DNA of 37,440 nt from a virus: IMG/VR virus record IMGVR_UViG_3300025106_000005, positions 1 to 37,440 of that record. One strand, 5' to 3'. Made by a program: the position numbers and the translations under genes. The notes beneath the pieces were generated by a model, which ran no database searches, had not been told where the DNA came from, and saw only the letters and a list, made by a program, of their open reading frames with translations. Positions 6,773 through 14,368 of this stretch are shown in pieces (the stretch's first letter is position 1; each line of letters begins with the position of its first letter).

Positions 6773-6791
6773 ACGTGTTTTTTTTATTGGT

Positions 6792-8882
6792 TTAATATTG
6801 ATCACTAACGTCGTAATCGCTTAAGTTGGCAGTATTGCCTTCAATAAGCGTTTGTGTGGCAGCATCTTCCGCATCTTGACTAATGTATTTATGAGTGCTG
6901 CCAGCTTGTAAAATGCCCATATCGTCAAACCCAACCGCCATTTTATACTGCAACATTTGATTTTTATATTCTTGCAATTGGCGAATAATGGCTTTGTCTT
7001 TACCATAGCCTTCAAAAGCGTTGGGCCCGTATGGATTAATGGCACTTATTTCGGTAGCTGTGCCTAAGAATTTTTTAACCGCTTTGCCTTCGTTTAATTC
7101 GTAGATGTTGATGCTGGTTAAATCTTCTAAGAAATAAGTAATTAATACGGTTTGCTGGTTGGCTACTACATTAATGTCTTCACAACGGAAGTTGAACGTA
7201 ACGCCATTTATTTCAAAGTCAATTAATCCCTCATTTGCAATTTTGGCTTTGCGTTTTAAGCCAAATAAATAGGCATATTGGTCAGCAGCTATTGGTATTA
7301 CATTTGGCTTTTCGCTGGCTTTGTGTATTTCTGCTGGTGTTTGGTGTAAGTTGGCAAATTTGCGGCTGTACACACTGTATTTGGTGCTTCTGTATGCCTC
7401 TATGCAACTGCTCATTTCATCGGCAGCTTTATCATAATTCCAACCCTCTTTATTGGCTACTTTGCGTAAGTGTGCTAGGTACTCTTTGCTACGGTGTGCA
7501 GCTTTGCGTTTACTTTGTACACCTTCACCATAGTAGTAGTCGCTTTCTTGCATGAATACCGTTTGCAATGTACCAAACCAACGTTCTAATTTTCCCTTTC
7601 CTTCAGCTTTATGCGTATAGGTTACTTTTACACCACGCAATTCCAAATCGGCTTGAAAAGCCATGAATTCAGGTGTGTTGTGACCGGGAAATTTATCGAA
7701 CACAATTTCATACGGTAGATAATTGGCTTCTTGAACTGCCATTTTTAAAGCTTCTATGTATGCCCACCTGTTTTCGGCTAAATTGTAGGTGTAGCCCAAT
7801 ACATCACCACTGTGTACATCTCTTACAGCTACTACTGTTAAGTAAGCTTCTTTGTTAACTGTTTTTTCTTTACCTGTTTCCTCGTCAATAATGGTAACCT
7901 TTTGTTTAAAGCTGGTCATGTTTACCCTAGTACCATCCACTTGCCAACAATCGCCAGCATGTAAGGCGTTTTCAAAAGGAGTATAACCTCTGTAGCCTTG
8001 TCCATGTTTACTATTTCCCCAACGGCCACCAGCAGTAATGTATTTTATTTGTGCCTCTGCCATTTTAGTGCCTACCCATCGGCGACTTGGTGTTGGTTTT
8101 TGAAAAACCGTACACATGAATTGCACCTTACGTATAATATACTCTTCCGTAAAGTTTTTACCACTGAAACGGAGATTTACAATCCAGCTTTCTATTTGCT
8201 CATCGTTGCAAAAAACGGCTGCGTTTTGGTTGTTACTACGCTTTAACTGCACTAATTCATGTGCAGGTGTTCCTTGCAACACTGGCAGTAGTTTTTGTTT
8301 GAAGTTTCGGTAGTGACTTGGCAGATAGTCTGCATCTGCTGAGGCGATAAGTTGAACCAAGTCTTTGAATATACTGTCACTTCCACTGTAATTAGTGTTG
8401 GTTGCTTGTATGTAGGCTTTAGCCGCTTCCAAAAAGCAAGCAGCCGTAGCCAATTTAGTTTGTTGAGCTTTTGTGCAATCGCCATAGTATTGGTAAAATT
8501 TAATGACATTGTTTTGTAAGAAAGCTTCTATAAATTGCTGTAAGCTTCCTTTATCTTGTTGATTGGTAGCAGTATTTTGAGCTTTTTGAATTAACTCAAT
8601 TTTACTAGGCAAAGCCGTTTTGTAAAAAGTGGGTGCTTTATCAGCAATTGTGTCGTAATCAATATAGAATGTACCGTCTAGCTTACCATATCTCCAGCTA
8701 CAATCAGGCACATAGGGTAAAAATGGTTTGTTTCTAAAACAATTACTTACTTTTTGACGGTAAGCGTAAAACGCTTTTTTAAGCAAGTAATCTTTGCTTA
8801 GGTTTGGAAGCAGTTGGCATAGCTGGTTTATTTCTATCCAAACCTCGTGGGCTGCTTTTTTGTAAATAATTGGTGATGGCAT
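6792..8882 (-). CDS. MuA-type DDE transposase
   Basis: 696 residues, near the length of Mu A (663). The N-terminal 250 residues contain DNA-binding helical regions. The catalytic core has the DDE triad: D316 in CWQVDGTRV, D396 in VFDKFPGHNTPEF and E433 in KGKLERWFGTLQ. It ends with a beta-barrel region and a C-terminal helical part that would contact the ATPase. It catalyses strand cleavage and transfer for integration and replicative transposition. It is the fourth gene of the early operon, after three regulator-like genes. No frameshift or missing catalytic residue is visible, so the prophage may still be active. Confidence 0.95.
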   Translation of the reverse strand: MPSPIIYKKAAHEVWIEINQLCQLLPNLSKDYLLKKAFYAYRQKVSNCFRNKPFLPYVPDCSWRYGKLDGTFYIDYDTIADKAPTFYKTALPSKIELIQKAQNTATNQQDKGSLQQFIEAFLQNNVIKFYQYYGDCTKAQQTKLATAACFLEAAKAYIQATNTNYSGSDSIFKDLVQLIASADADYLPSHYRNFKQKLLPVLQGTPAHELVQLKRSNNQNAAVFCNDEQIESWIVNLRFSGKNFTEEYIIRKVQFMCTVFQKPTPSRRWVGTKMAEAQIKYITAGGRWGNSKHGQGYRGYTPFENALHAGDCWQVDGTRVNMTSFKQKVTIIDEETGKEKTVNKEAYLTVVAVRDVHSGDVLGYTYNLAENRWAYIEALKMAVQEANYLPYEIVFDKFPGHNTPEFMAFQADLELRGVKVTYTHKAEGKGKLERWFGTLQTVFMQESDYYYGEGVQSKRKAAHRSKEYLAHLRKVANKEGWNYDKAADEMSSCIEAYRSTKYSVYSRKFANLHQTPAEIHKASEKPNVIPIAADQYAYLFGLKRKAKIANEGLIDFEINGVTFNFRCEDINVVANQQTVLITYFLEDLTSINIYELNEGKAVKKFLGTATEISAINPYGPNAFEGYGKDKAIIRQLQEYKNQMLQYKMAVGFDDMGILQAGSTHKYISQDAEDAATQTLIEGNTANLSDYDVSDQY

Positions 8883-8885
8883 AGA

Positions 8886-9401
8886 TTAGGCGTTATCGAA
8901 ATCTTCATTAATAAATTCCTTTGAAACTTTAAAATGATTTGCTATAGCTTCTAATTCCTTATTTGACGTAAAGCCATATTTTACAATAAATTCAAGCCTT
9001 TCTAAAGGAATGCCAATTGCTTTAGCTGCCTGTTCAAGAGATGTATAATTGTGGCTTATTAAAAATTGAATGTTAATTCCAACATGCTTGTTGAGAGATG
9101 TAGTGAGGGTAATATTTTCTGTTTCAGTCTCAATTTTTGAATATGCCAACCTTATTTCATTTGCTTTTTCCCCTCTGTAAACATTGTCGTATTTAGGGTT
9201 TCTTAATCTTCTAACATATTCATTGCTAACACCAAATATTTTAGCAACTTTTGCGGTAAAATGGGAATTTTGTTTAGTTTCTTTTTTAATAACTGGCAAA
9301 CTTGAGTGTATAATAATTATTGGTTTTTTTTGACCTTTCATTTTAAACCCTGCAAGAGCATTATTAGGAATGTTTGTTGGATAATAAGTAATAGTATTCA
9401 T
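8886..9401 (-). CDS. Early regulator with two HTH regions
   Basis: 171 residues in three parts. Residues 1-25 (ITYYPTNIPNNALAGFKMKG) match the start of the next gene upstream. Residues 48-95 (VAKIFGVSNEYVRRLR then VYRGEKANEIRLAY) match the body of the first early gene, a Ner/Cro-like HTH. The C-terminal 60 residues carry another HTH-like repeat (SLEQAAKAIGIPLERLEFIV, then LEAIANHFKVSKEFI). It is likely a DNA-binding regulator or transposition accessory protein lying 4 bases upstream of the transposase gene. The mosaic build suggests duplication and recombination among the early regulators. Confidence 0.6.
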   Translation of the reverse strand: MNTITYYPTNIPNNALAGFKMKGQKKPIIIIHSSLPVIKKETKQNSHFTAKVAKIFGVSNEYVRRLRNPKYDNVYRGEKANEIRLAYSKIETETENITLTTSLNKHVGINIQFLISHNYTSLEQAAKAIGIPLERLEFIVKYGFTSNKELEAIANHFKVSKEFINEDFDNA

Positions 9402-9419
9402 TGTAATTAGTTTTTAAGC

Positions 9420-9671
9420 TTAAATGTGATTTTGTAACAGAAGAATTCTTTTATTATATTCAATAATTTTCTCTTCAAGTATTTGAATAAGAGCAGTAAG
9501 TCTTAGTGCCGTTACCTGATGTAGTGGTAATTTTAAAAGTTTAGAAACATCATAAAATATTTCTTCATAACATCTTTCGATTATTGCAAATGGCTCTGAT
9601 GTGCCTTTTATTTTGAAACCACATAAAGCATTTTCGGAGATAGATCTAGGATAATAAGTTATAGGATTCAT
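9420..9671 (-). CDS. Small early protein sharing the N-terminal module
   Basis: 83 residues. The first 22 (ITYYPRSISENALCGFKIKG) are clearly paralogous to the start of the gene at 8886-9401. The remainder has an HTH-like SKLLKLPLHQVTALRLTAL and an amphipathic C-terminal helix. Function unknown. The shared N-terminal module suggests a common partner, perhaps hetero-oligomer formation. Confidence 0.55.
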   Translation of the reverse strand: MNPITYYPRSISENALCGFKIKGTSEPFAIIERCYEEIFYDVSKLLKLPLHQVTALRLTALIQILEEKIIEYNKRILLLQNHI

Positions 9672-9694
9672 TTGGTGTATTTTTTTGTAAAGAA

Positions 9695-9922
9695 TTAGGC
9701 TGCTTGTATGTTTTGTTGCAAATTCTGGATGATGCGTTGCTTACTTTGTTTGTATTTGATGTAGGCTTTTCTAATTGCCTGTGGTTTTTCACCTTTATAA
9801 CGCTGGTGTTTGGTATCGGCTACAATTTTTCTTATGTAATCATCTGTTACGTTGAAGAGTATTGCAATTTCTCTTGCACAATCGTCGTAAGCTTTAATTC
9901 TGTTTCTAATAGGCTTTTTCAT
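9695..9922 (-). CDS. Ner/Cro-like HTH protein, first early gene
   Basis: 75 residues and basic. The HTH is CAREIAILFNVTDDYIRKIVAD (residues 16-37), followed by the basic segment QRYKGEKPQAIRKAYIKYKQ. Its position as the first gene of the leftward early operon, divergent from the repressor, is that of Ner in Mu or Cro in lambdoid phages, which limit early and repressor transcription. The leader between the predicted start site and the ATG is only about 20 bases. Confidence 0.65.
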   Translation of the reverse strand: MKKPIRNRIKAYDDCAREIAILFNVTDDYIRKIVADTKHQRYKGEKPQAIRKAYIKYKQSKQRIIQNLQQNIQAA

Positions 9923-9946
9923 ATCTTGCTTGTATTAATTTCAAGA

Positions 9947-9977
9947 CAAAAATAGTATTTAATTGGATTTATCCAAA
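9947..9977 (-). promoter_or_regulatory. Early promoter, Bacteroidota type
   Basis: On the minus strand TTTG (9977-9974), 19 bases, then TATTTTTG (9954-9947) matches the Bacteroidota primary sigma factor consensus TTTG-N19-21-TAnnTTTG exactly. It points at the first early gene, whose ATG is at 9922. The whole spacer lies inside the palindromic operator. Confidence 0.75.
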
Positions 9978-9985
9978 TAAATACT
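9954..9985. promoter_or_regulatory. Repressor operator: 32-bp palindrome
   Basis: Two 15-base arms, AGTATTTAATTGGAT (9954-9968) and the near-complement of it (9971-9985, one mismatch), flank a TT centre. The arms cover the -33 box and spacer of the early promoter. A dimeric repressor bound here would block early transcription, and the site lies 15 bases upstream of the repressor ATG, so autoregulation is likely (inference). Confidence 0.75.
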
Positions 9986-9999
9986 GAAAATATTTTTTT

Positions 10000-10422
10000 A
10001 TGAAAGAAATTTATTGGGCTTCTAATTTGAAGTGGCTAAGAAAAAAACAAAACATATCACAAGCTGAAATAGCTGATAAGCTACAATTTACCGTTACTCA
10101 ATGGTCTAATTGGGAAAGTAAAAATGTTTTTCCGAATGTAAAAGACTTGATTGCATTATCCAATTATTTTGGATATAAAATAGATGAGTTGTTGCATGAT
10201 GATTTATCTAAAGTGCAACTTGTTGGAAACTATAAAGGAATGAGTGAGCTTGAAAGCTATAAAAAAAGCAATAGCATTTTAGAGGAAACACTTTTACTAA
10301 ACGCAAAAAATCATGAACGTTTATCTTCATTACAACAGGACAAGATTTTAAATCTTGAAAAGGAAATAATAGAGTTAAAAGAACAAATTAAAAAAAGAGC
10401 AACTGTTAAGGCTATTGGCTGA
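10000..10422 (+). CDS. XRE-family phage repressor
   Basis: 140 residues. An N-terminal HTH of the XRE/Cro-CI family occupies residues 8-65 (LRKKQNISQAEIADKL...VTQWSNWESKNVFPN..DLIALSNYFGYKIDELL). A C-terminal coiled coil follows (residues 85-135, LQQDKILNLEKEIIELKEQIKK) that would mediate dimer formation. There is no S24 self-cleavage domain, so induction would not be by LexA-type autoproteolysis. It is divergent from the early operon across the palindromic operator and is the likely lysogeny repressor. Confidence 0.8.
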   Translation: MKEIYWASNLKWLRKKQNISQAEIADKLQFTVTQWSNWESKNVFPNVKDLIALSNYFGYKIDELLHDDLSKVQLVGNYKGMSELESYKKSNSILEETLLLNAKNHERLSSLQQDKILNLEKEIIELKEQIKKRATVKAIG

Positions 10423-10453
10423 AATAAATTTTATATATTTAAATTAAAAAACT

Positions 10454-10843
10454 ATGAAAAAAAATTGGATTATTGGAATTGCAATTTTCTTAGTGTTAGC
10501 AATTATTGGAAACATAATGAAGAAAAATACTAAGCCAAAAGAAACTGTTGTGAAAGAAACTTTAAAACCAAAAATTGATGAACAATGTACAATGGCAAGC
10601 GTAATCTTAAAGGATTATGTAAAAGAAATGCTTGATGCACCTAAAACTGCTGAATTTCCTTGGAGTGATTATAAGTGTAGATATGAAGGTAATGGAGTTT
10701 ATTTTGTACAGAGTTATGTAGAGTTTAAAAATTTATACAATGTTCCTTTGAAAAGAACTTATCAAATAACCCTTCAGTTTGATGGTGTTGATAAATATTC
10801 ACCTAGAAGTTGGAAGATGTTGAAATTCGGTTGGTTAGATTAA
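10454..10843 (+). CDS. Membrane-anchored protein beside the repressor (lysogenic cargo candidate)
   Basis: 129 residues. An N-terminal hydrophobic anchor (residues 5-22, WIIGIAIFLVLAIIGNIM) precedes a lysine-rich linker and a soluble domain. The domain pattern is VKEMLDAPKTAEFPWSDYKC...YVEFKNLYNVPLKRTYQI, which resembles the widespread small domain with an L.sP.tAkF start and a V..qN..G...R end in bacterial exported proteins of unknown role. It lies 31 bases after the repressor and is probably expressed in the lysogen. Superinfection exclusion or host-fitness roles are possible but unproven. Confidence 0.6.
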   Translation: MKKNWIIGIAIFLVLAIIGNIMKKNTKPKETVVKETLKPKIDEQCTMASVILKDYVKEMLDAPKTAEFPWSDYKCRYEGNGVYFVQSYVEFKNLYNVPLKRTYQITLQFDGVDKYSPRSWKMLKFGWLD

Positions 10844-10857
10844 CTATTGAATAAAAA

Positions 10858-10884
10858 AAGCAACTCAATTTTAATGAGTTGCTT
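10858..10884 (-). terminator. Terminator between immunity region and late leftward operon
   Basis: AAGCAACTCA (10858-10867), a 7-base loop, and TGAGTTGCTT (10875-10884) form a perfect 10-bp stem. The minus strand continues into seven T, so it ends the leftward late operon. The stem may also slow the convergent rightward repressor transcript. Confidence 0.8.
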
Positions 10885-10907
10885 AAGAGTGACCCGTGTT
10901 TTGTTAG

Positions 10908-11279
10908 CTAGTTTATTTTATAGGTTATAAAATTTTCACGTATAATGTGGCATGGTTCGTACGAAACTATTACTTTCTCAATAAAATACAAACCATTTCT
11001 TTCGGTGTTGTTTTTGTTAATGATTTCTAAACCATCACCTGCATTTGTTTGTGGATAACCAAAACCTTTAACACTTCCTGTATAGCCTGTGTAAAAGTAT
11101 TTTTTATAATGGGCTTCTAAAGCCTTTTTAACTTCTGGTATTCCTAAAGGGTTATCCATTGAAAATTCTTTTTTTATTGTTTTGGCATCGGGGTTTGTGC
11201 TGCCAAAAAAAAGTGGTATACTTTTACCTTTTACGTTCAATGTTGTTTCAACCCTAGCTTCCATGTTTAAATATGCCAT
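10908..11279 (-). CDS. Miniature tail-hub (gpD/gp44-like) paralogue
   Basis: 123 residues. The start (MAYLNMEARV) matches the start of the full hub gene at 25442 (MAYLNMQAEV). The last 75 residues match its C-terminal domain (TGYTGSVKGFGYPQTNAGDGLEI against AGFTGNIVGFGFPRTHAGDALEI; FIEKVIVSYEPCHIIREN against MIEKVEVEYAPSHINRDN). About 200 central residues of the full hub are missing. The frame is intact and the protein is co-oriented with the tape measure group, so it is either an internal-deletion duplicate or a specialised hub or spike-plug piece. It is the last gene of the leftward late operon. Confidence 0.7.
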   Translation of the reverse strand: MAYLNMEARVETTLNVKGKSIPLFFGSTNPDAKTIKKEFSMDNPLGIPEVKKALEAHYKKYFYTGYTGSVKGFGYPQTNAGDGLEIINKNNTERNGLYFIEKVIVSYEPCHIIRENFITYKIN

Positions 11280-11288
11280 AAAATTAAT

Positions 11289-11822
11289 TTAAAGTTGTTT
11301 TATTAATTCACCACTTACCTCTACATCTCCATCGTTACCACCTACATAGGTAATCGGCTTTTGAGGCACTGTTTTAAACGCTGTAAACTCATACACTTGC
11401 ACTTGGTAGGCCATTACACCTGTGTCTACAGGATATTCGTCTACCAAGTCTAAACCTGAATTCATCTCCGTAGTACAGCCTTGCAATATCTCATTGATGG
11501 TTTGGTAGCCCATTACTTTGGCTAATGCCTCGTTATAATTGGTAAATATGCTACCAGTTTCTGCCACAGGAGCATCGCTTACTACATGCACTATCAATTC
11601 TCCAATGCCGTTTTTAACCTTGCTTACGCTGCGTTTATTCCACCGTATTTTCCATTGTAAAAACAATGCTGGTGTGGCGTAAAATTCAAATTGTTCGGGG
11701 TTTAAAGTTTGCCCACGATACAAATCAATGGTGGCTATTGGTTGTAAGCCAGCATCAATGAGTAACTGTTTGTTTTCCTCTAATTCAAACAATTCATAAA
11801 TTTTTTGTAATAGTAGTAACAT
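11289..11822 (-). CDS. Putative tail terminator / tail completion protein
   Basis: 177 residues, mixed alpha/beta, starting with a leucine-rich helix (LLLLQKIYELFELEENKQLL). Position next to a gpG-like virion morphogenesis protein and the overall length suit a tail terminator (Mu gp37/gpU-like), as does the strand pattern ending MAYQVQVYEFTAFKTV. I see no diagnostic motif, so this is mainly contextual. Confidence 0.45.
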   Translation of the reverse strand: MLLLLQKIYELFELEENKQLLIDAGLQPIATIDLYRGQTLNPEQFEFYATPALFLQWKIRWNKRSVSKVKNGIGELIVHVVSDAPVAETGSIFTNYNEALAKVMGYQTINEILQGCTTEMNSGLDLVDEYPVDTGVMAYQVQVYEFTAFKTVPQKPITYVGGNDGDVEVSGELIKQL

Positions 11823-11824
11823 AG

Positions 11825-12394
11825 TTAGGTGCTTTGTTTGATGGCTGTGGCAATGTCGGTAAACATTCTCCAGTCAATTCTTTTTATTAATAATGGGCTT
11901 ACACCCATAAACTGCCGTTGCTCTATCTTCATTTTACGTTGGTGGGTGCGTACACTAATAGTGGCTTTGCTATTATCAAACTGCTTACTCGTTCTAGTGC
12001 GTTCATTTCCTTTTTTAGTAGTGTACTTTTCCTTTACCTTTTTATAGCGTTGTCGTTGGTGGGCTTTTACGGTAACTGTACCCTCAAAGCCTTCGTTATG
12101 TGCTTTAGCATAAGGAACAGTAAGGCGACTTGTGCTAATTAATGCAGCTTTGGCATTGGCAAAAACTTTACGAATATCACGTTTCAAAACCCCCTTATCA
12201 ACCAAAATGGCACGGCCTTTATTTCGCTTTGCTTTATCGCTTCTTTTTTTAAAAGGTTTGTTATAAATGTCTACACCACTTGTAAATCTTTCTTTAAAAA
12301 AATTAACCGCTTCGGCTGCACAACGGTCGGGCAATTTTTCATAAGCCTTAGCCACATTGTCTAAAATTTTGAAATATTGTTGCGTTTCCTGCAT
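11825..12394 (-). CDS. Phage virion morphogenesis protein (Mu gpG / P2 gpS-like)
   Basis: 189 residues and strongly basic. It shows the family landmarks AVNFFKERF near residue 30, KPFKKRSDKAKRNKGRAILVDKGVLKRDI in the middle (a long segment with LVDKGVLKRDI as its core), VPYAKAHNEGF, and QFMGVSPLL near the end. gpG/gpS proteins act in tail-to-head joining or tail completion. The central insert KEKYTTKKGNERTRTSKQFD is lysine-rich and not typical of short members. It follows the tape measure stop by two bases. Confidence 0.7.
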   Translation of the reverse strand: MQETQQYFKILDNVAKAYEKLPDRCAAEAVNFFKERFTSGVDIYNKPFKKRSDKAKRNKGRAILVDKGVLKRDIRKVFANAKAALISTSRLTVPYAKAHNEGFEGTVTVKAHQRQRYKKVKEKYTTKKGNERTRTSKQFDNSKATISVRTHQRKMKIEQRQFMGVSPLLIKRIDWRMFTDIATAIKQST

Positions 12395-12396
12395 GT

Positions 12397-14259
12397 TTAA
12401 CTATTTAATCCCACTTCCATTCCACGAGTAAACCTTGTGAGAATATTGATAACAAACTTTTCAAATTCGGCAGGACTCATTTGGCTAAACTGGGTGTTTT
12501 GGCTTATAAAATCGCCACCAATTACGTTTTCTATATTGGTGGTAATATTTCTTACCTGTTCAGCACCACGTATGGCAGTGCCACCGCTTTTGCTTTTATC
12601 TCCTTCAGCTAATACTTTAGAAACCTTTGCATTGGGCCCAGTGGGTGATGGTGGCATAATACTACTCGGTGAAGTAGGTTTAGGATTATCAGGATTGTTC
12701 TTTACCTCCACCACAGGATTATCATTTTTACCAAAGCCAAAAAACGCTTTAACGGTTTTGTACACCCCTTCAATTGCTTCGACCCAAGGTAAAATATAGA
12801 CATCGTAAACAGCTTTAAAAATTGTTCCTACTTTTTTTAAAACTTTGCCTATTGCACCCAAAACAGTGCCTCCCCAACTGAGAGCTTTGCCAAAAAGCCA
12901 AAATAAATCGTTTATCATTTCGCTAGTTGCTAACCATTGATAAAGCGGTTGCAAAAAATCCCATAGGTTTTGCCCAATGGCACTTATAATATTCCAAGCA
13001 CCAAACAATATAGTTTTAATACCCTTCCAAATAGGAGCAAACCTTTCAGCTTGAGCATTCAAGTAAGGCATTAGTTGTTGACCGATATTTAACAACCAAT
13101 CAGCTATTGGGCCGATAACACTATTTACAGCTTGACCCACTTTTATCCAAGCAACATCTATCATGTTGCCAATTTGCACCCATCCGTCCATATCTGTACT
13201 GGCACTTTCAATGGCTTTTTGAAATTGTCCAGTACTATTGGTTACAAAATCTACTGTATCGCCAAATCCTTTTGCATTTTGAGAAAGGATAGAAAGTGTA
13301 CCAGCAGCTTCCATATCTAAACCCAAACTATCTAGTACTTTAGTTCGCTGCTGGTCGCTTAAGCCACTAAGAGCAATTGACAATTGTTCAACCGTATCTT
13401 TAAACGGTTTCATTTTTCCCTCCTGGTCAAAAAGACTGACACCAATTTTTTCAAATCGTTTTGCTTTTTCAGGGTCGCCCAAAACTTTAAATACATTTTC
13501 TAAACCTGTAGCAGCCTGTTCAGCTTTTAAACCTTGAGCAGTTAAGAAAGCGAAAGAGCCACTGACCTGTTCCATATTTAAGCCTACATTTTTGGCAACA
13601 GGTATAATTTTAGGTAAGTAGTTGGCAATGTCGGCAAATTCAGCATTGCCCTTATTTAAAGTGGCAAATAAAATATCGTATAAGCGATTGGCATCTTTAA
13701 TGCCGCTACTATTCATACTGTTGGCAGCTGCTCTAGCCACCGTTTCTACATCGGTAGAACCTGCTTTGGCTGCTTCCAATGTAGGGTTTACAGTTGCCAA
13801 AGCATCGTTTTTATTCATGCCACTGCTTAACAATATATTGTAAGCTTGTGGCGATGCACTGGCAGCCCCTTCAAACTTGCTAAAGGCTGCTGTGTTTAGT
13901 AGTTGGTTGCCTGTAGCCTTTAAATCGGCTTTGCTTTCTTGAGCCGTAACATTGGCTTTAGCCATTCGTTTATCAAAATCGCTAGCAATGTTGCTAGCTT
14001 TAACCATAGCCCCTCCTAAAGCTAATACTGCTGTTGTTGCTAAAACGTAAGGATTTGCAAGAGAGCCTAAAGCACTAGAAAGGCCAGGTATACTATCCTT
14101 AATACTATTAAATGCTTCTATATGGCTACTTTTTAGACTATTTAACCTGTCTTTAATTTCCTTAACATTGGAGTTGACGGTTTGCTTAGCCTTAGCCAAT
14201 GCACCGCCAATGCGTTGTTTAATTTCTAATAGTAAAGAAACTTTTGCTTCTCCGTTCAT
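12397..14259 (-). CDS. Tail tape measure protein
   Basis: 620 residues. The N-terminal coiled coil (1-55) is followed by a TP901-type tape measure core (about 75-350) with PQAYNILLSSGMNKNDAL, VARAAANSMNSSGI, NLPKIIPVAKNVGL-like and AEQAATGLENVFKVLGDP strings. Hydrophobic tryptophan-rich helices follow near 370-500 and the C-terminus carries a proline linker. It sets tail length and is ejected with DNA. At 620 residues the tail should be short to medium. Unlike in most myophages it is not next to the tail chaperone; it sits on the opposite strand beside head-joining genes, about 10 kb away. A 109-base gap (14260-14368) upstream holds no gene. Confidence 0.85.
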   Translation of the reverse strand: MNGEAKVSLLLEIKQRIGGALAKAKQTVNSNVKEIKDRLNSLKSSHIEAFNSIKDSIPGLSSALGSLANPYVLATTAVLALGGAMVKASNIASDFDKRMAKANVTAQESKADLKATGNQLLNTAAFSKFEGAASASPQAYNILLSSGMNKNDALATVNPTLEAAKAGSTDVETVARAAANSMNSSGIKDANRLYDILFATLNKGNAEFADIANYLPKIIPVAKNVGLNMEQVSGSFAFLTAQGLKAEQAATGLENVFKVLGDPEKAKRFEKIGVSLFDQEGKMKPFKDTVEQLSIALSGLSDQQRTKVLDSLGLDMEAAGTLSILSQNAKGFGDTVDFVTNSTGQFQKAIESASTDMDGWVQIGNMIDVAWIKVGQAVNSVIGPIADWLLNIGQQLMPYLNAQAERFAPIWKGIKTILFGAWNIISAIGQNLWDFLQPLYQWLATSEMINDLFWLFGKALSWGGTVLGAIGKVLKKVGTIFKAVYDVYILPWVEAIEGVYKTVKAFFGFGKNDNPVVEVKNNPDNPKPTSPSSIMPPSPTGPNAKVSKVLAEGDKSKSGGTAIRGAEQVRNITTNIENVIGGDFISQNTQFSQMSPAEFEKFVINILTRFTRGMEVGLNS

Positions 14260-14368
14260 AAAAAATGTTTATATATTTGTAGTCTTAATTGAGATAAGTA
14301 CTTAAACCGTAATAATCCTTTAAATGGTGGCTTCTGTGAGGCCCGGCCAATAGCCGAAAGGGGGATTT

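Noticed and set aside
7235-8313. Rightward open frames opposite the transposase gene
   Set aside because: They are rich in Cys, Leu and His, lack recognisable motifs and lie wholly antisense to a gene with intact catalytic residues.
14260-14368. Possible gene or promoter in the gap between portal fusion and tape measure
   Set aside because: No frame of useful length. A plus-strand TATATTTG is present but has no -33 box and points away from the tape measure. The GC-rich patch has only weak stems.
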